Assembly: GCA_965284435.1 (NCBI GenBank)
Contig: OZ260083.1
Location: 1,550,001 to 1,614,000, forward strand
DNA from: CAIYZT01 sp947461435
Lineage (GTDB): Bacteria > Pseudomonadota > Alphaproteobacteria > Rhodobacterales > Rhodobacteraceae
Reading direction: 5' to 3'
Length of the DNA: 64,000 nucleotides
Part shown: positions 61,806 through 64,000 of the stretch, one piece after another
How the letters are laid out: each line of letters starts with the position of its first letter
How positions within the stretch are numbered: position 1 is the stretch's first letter
Notes under the pieces: generated by a model
What the model was told of the DNA's origin: nothing
Seen by the model: only the letters and a program-made list of their open reading frames with translations
Database searches by the model: none
Made by a program: the position numbers and the translations under genes

Positions 61806-61869
61806 AAGGATCTCCCATCTCTTTGGATCACTGTACCTGATCTTCAACTGTTAGCGCAAACACCGCCAT

Positions 61870-62835
61870 TTAACGTGTGAAATACCCCGAAAGATTGGCG
61901 CGAACCCGGTCAAGCGGCGTTTGTCCCCCAAGGTCAGGGACAAACCGTTCGCCTGTGATCGCCTCAAAAGCTTGAATATAGACCTGCGAGGTTGCTTCGA
62001 TCATCTCGGCGGGAATGGGCGGAATGGCGTCCTTGTACGGATCGCAGCGCGCCACAACCCAAGACCGGATGACATCCTTGTCAAAGCTGGGCGGACGCCC
62101 CCCCGTCGCCAAGGCCGCCTCATACCCCGAGGCGATCCAGTACCGGCTGCTGTCGGGGGTGTGGATTTCATCGGCGATCAGAATACGGCCGTCCGCATCG
62201 GTGCCGAATTCATATTTGGTATCGACCAGAATCAACCCCCGTTCGGCGGCCAAGGCTTGTCCACGGGCGAAAAGGGCCAGCGCTTTGGCCGAAACCTCAT
62301 CCCACTGGGCGGCGGTCAACAGACCCTGTGCCATGATCTCTTGGGCGGTCAGGGGTTCGTCATGTCCGCCGTCAAACGCCTTCGACGTGGGGGTGATGAT
62401 GGCACAAGGCAACACCGCATTGTCCTTCAGACCCTCGGGCAGAACATGGCCATACATGGCGCGCTGCCCCGCCTTGTACTGCGTCAAGATCGAGGTTGAC
62501 GTGCTCCCGGCAAGATAACCGCGCACCACGATTTCCACGGGCAGAATGGTCACGCGCTGACCGATCACCACATTGGGATCGGGATAGGCGATCACGTGAT
62601 TGGCGCAGATATCGCCAGTTCGGTCGAACCACCACCGCGCGACCTGTGTCAGAACCTGACCCTTGAACGGGATCGCCGCAAGAATCCGGTCAAAGGCCGA
62701 AATCCGATCGGAGGAGATCAAGATGCGCCGCCCCAAGGGATAGTCGGCATCTGCGGGCAGATCATAGCAATCGCGGACTTTACCGAAATAGGGGTTCGGC
62801 AATTCGGCAATCCGGGCATGGTCAAGAACGCGCAT
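61870..62835 (-). CDS. purC: phosphoribosylaminoimidazole-succinocarboxamide synthase, long form
   Basis: 321 residues from the ATG at 62835 (MRVLDHARIAEL); an ATG at 62889 is less likely. SAICAR synthetase motifs: GKVRDCYDL, SSDRISAFD, VEIVVRGYLAGSTSTSI, LVDTKYEFG and IADEIHTPDSSRYW. It condenses CAIR with aspartate in purine synthesis. The common bacterial enzyme has about 240 residues, whereas this is nearer the length of the yeast enzyme (about 306). Rhodobacteraceae often carry a second, short purC elsewhere; whether this genome does is not visible here. It lies 64 bp upstream of the kinase gene. Confidence 0.9.
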   Translation of the reverse strand: MRVLDHARIAELPNPYFGKVRDCYDLPADADYPLGRRILISSDRISAFDRILAAIPFKGQVLTQVARWWFDRTGDICANHVIAYPDPNVVIGQRVTILPVEIVVRGYLAGSTSTSILTQYKAGQRAMYGHVLPEGLKDNAVLPCAIITPTSKAFDGGHDEPLTAQEIMAQGLLTAAQWDEVSAKALALFARGQALAAERGLILVDTKYEFGTDADGRILIADEIHTPDSSRYWIASGYEAALATGGRPPSFDKDVIRSWVVARCDPYKDAIPPIPAEMIEATSQVYIQAFEAITGERFVPDLGGQTPLDRVRANLSGYFTR

Positions 62836-62901
62836 CACGGCCCCCTTTCGGTTCCTCGCGCCTATCGCGCGCAGGGGCCGCGAAGTCAACCTGAATGCGT
62901 C

Positions 62902-64000
62902 TTAGTTCATCCAACTGGGTGTTGGCAGGCCCAGTGTGGAAGGATCGTTCAAATAGACAGCCCCAAGAACAAGGGCCGCTACGGCAAGAACCGCAAAGCT
63001 GATCTTCCACCAGCTATAGGGCCGCTCGCCCTGAACCTCGCCCGTCTGGCCATTGACCAAGAACTGATAGCTTTTGCCTGAGTATTTATAGGCTGCGGTC
63101 CAGACCGGAAGCAGGATGTGTTTGAACGTTTCGTCGCGCCAATCGGTATCTACCGACGAGACGCGCTGTTCGTCCCCGCCGATGTCGCGGCGAACATCCT
63201 GTTCGATGATCTGTTCCATGCGGCTGCGCGCCTCTTCGTGGCCTTCTGGCAGAAGCACGGTATAGCCTTCGGCCTGAAATCCGGCCAGATAATCGGGCGA
63301 ATAGGGTTCCAGCTTGGCCAGATCCCACGGCGTCAAATCATTGCCAAGCCGTTTGGGAAGGCTTTTTGACGCCATCACCAACATGTCGTCAAAGAACCGT
63401 GCGACCCGGCCAGAGGCAGGGTACCAACGGGTTTTTTGCACCCGCTCTTCGCGGTTTTGACGCTTGCCATCCACCACCACCGAAACGGTGCGCGTTTCGT
63501 AATAATGCTCTCCGCGCTGTCCTGTGTACCGGCTGGTCGTGTCGGAATCAAAGCTCCAGAATGGCACGTAGATGCCGGCCATGCTGCGGCCCTTGCGCGT
63601 GTATTCCAACAGGCCATTCGGCGCAAACCACAGGGATCCCAGCCATTTGGACAGGCCATCGCGCGCCTGATCTTCGGTGATGGCAAAGGGGACAAGCGCC
63701 TGCGGTTTCAGCCGCCGGTGCGTGCCGGTATCAACCACAACGGGCGTAGCGCAGAACGGGCATTCGGCGGCATGGCCTGCGCCCGAAAACTCCACCACCG
63801 CGCCGCAGGACGGGCAGGACGACGATCGCACTTCGTCCGAAATCGCCGTGTCTTCGGCGTCGGCCAATCCGCGCGCCAAAGGAATCTCGCCCAAGGCGCG
63901 CTCTTTTGTGCTGGGCTTGGCCGCGGTTATTGCCTGCGCATGGCCGCAATGCTGGCAGACCAATTCCGTTTGGCCGGGCGCATAGGTCAGATCAGCCCCG
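62902..64000 (-). CDS. zinc-ribbon protein with C-terminal membrane anchor, 5' end outside the window
   Basis: The frame is open to the right edge; upstream residues GADLTYAPGQTELVCQHCGH show that a start is still further out, so a Cys pair before the edge is expected. Two zinc-ribbon CxxC pairs are visible (VCQHCGH, and SCPSCGAVVEF with ECPFCATPVVV). A central domain of ~200 residues (GIYVPFWSFDSDTTSRYTGQ) follows, and a single membrane span KISFAVLAVAALVLGAVYL lies near the C-terminus. It is sometimes annotated as a primosomal or helicase-like protein, for which I see no helicase motif. Function unknown. It precedes purC on the same strand. Confidence 0.75.
   Translation of the reverse strand, partial: GADLTYAPGQTELVCQHCGHAQAITAAKPSTKERALGEIPLARGLADAEDTAISDEVRSSSCPSCGAVVEFSGAGHAAECPFCATPVVVDTGTHRRLKPQALVPFAITEDQARDGLSKWLGSLWFAPNGLLEYTRKGRSMAGIYVPFWSFDSDTTSRYTGQRGEHYYETRTVSVVVDGKRQNREERVQKTRWYPASGRVARFFDDMLVMASKSLPKRLGNDLTPWDLAKLEPYSPDYLAGFQAEGYTVLLPEGHEEARSRMEQIIEQDVRRDIGGDEQRVSSVDTDWRDETFKHILLPVWTAAYKYSGKSYQFLVNGQTGEVQGERPYSWWKISFAVLAVAALVLGAVYLNDPSTLGLPTPSWMN

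Overview
The window is high-GC alphaproteobacterial DNA. Gene content and order point to the Rhodobacteraceae (Rhodobacter/Roseobacter relatives): an irr gene divergent from fabA-fabB-fabI, a Rhodobacter-type sorbitol/mannitol (smo) transport and dehydrogenase operon, a GAAC-N7-GAAC-type SOS box before uvrB, a DUF2125-like protein, a Rhodobacter-type porin, an NDUFS4-like complex I accessory subunit and an orphan PstS-like binding protein. The assignment rests on recognising protein families by eye; no database search was run. No CRISPR array, prophage or rRNA gene was seen. One tRNA (Arg, TCT) is present.

Layout. 1-670: end of a decayed IS3-family element whose terminus has become the last codons of a VOC-family gene. 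630-4353: two VOC genes, then the unsaturated fatty acid genes fabI, fabB and fabA on the minus strand, divergent from irr. 4840-15116: a tightly packed operon with a CocE/NonD hydrolase, an AstE/AspA-type deacylase, a complete five-gene Dpp/Opp-type peptide ABC importer and an S9 peptidase. It looks like a scavenging system for a modified or blocked peptide. 15193-23539: housekeeping and mixed genes (CDGSH protein, diacylglycerol kinase, HrpB helicase, MDR reductase, MeaB, an EamA transporter, L28, a PCu(A)C copper chaperone, a 2OG-Fe(II) oxygenase). 23865-32950: agmatinase, HAD phosphatase and SorC-type regulator (stop/start overlaps), then smoEFGK, smoS and mtlK for polyol uptake and oxidation; a fructokinase-like gene at 60.9-61.8 kb could take up the product.

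33-42 kb: sterol-desaturase-family protein, lepA, a short AT-rich stretch with an unrecognised membrane protein, and an intact IS3-family element (37272-38502) that splits a gene for a secreted protein. The exact 3-bp duplication and reading frame can be reconstructed. uvrB follows with its own SOS box. 42-47 kb: NDUFS4-like protein, DUF2125-like protein, GNAT acetyltransferase, tRNA-Arg, a porin with tandem 11-bp repeats upstream, and a PstS-like protein. 47.4-52.6 kb: a minus-strand catabolic cluster (enolase-superfamily acid-sugar dehydratase, MFS exporter, enol-lactonase-like hydrolase, PLP-dependent dehydratase, another alpha/beta hydrolase). 52.7-60.4 kb: an ABC exporter, two paralogous orphan REC-LuxR response regulators preceded by long AT-rich leaders with dyads, a possible degenerate receiver protein, and a fatty-acyl-CoA synthetase. 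60.4-64 kb: dtd, a PfkB kinase, a long-form purC and a zinc-ribbon protein cut by the window edge.

I do not see a clearly new defence or biosynthetic system. The best-supported unusual observations are the reconstructable IS-split gene, the IS-captured stop codon of the VOC gene, the perfect 36-nt palindrome over the lepA stop codon, and the orphan response-regulator pair with dyads in the leaders.
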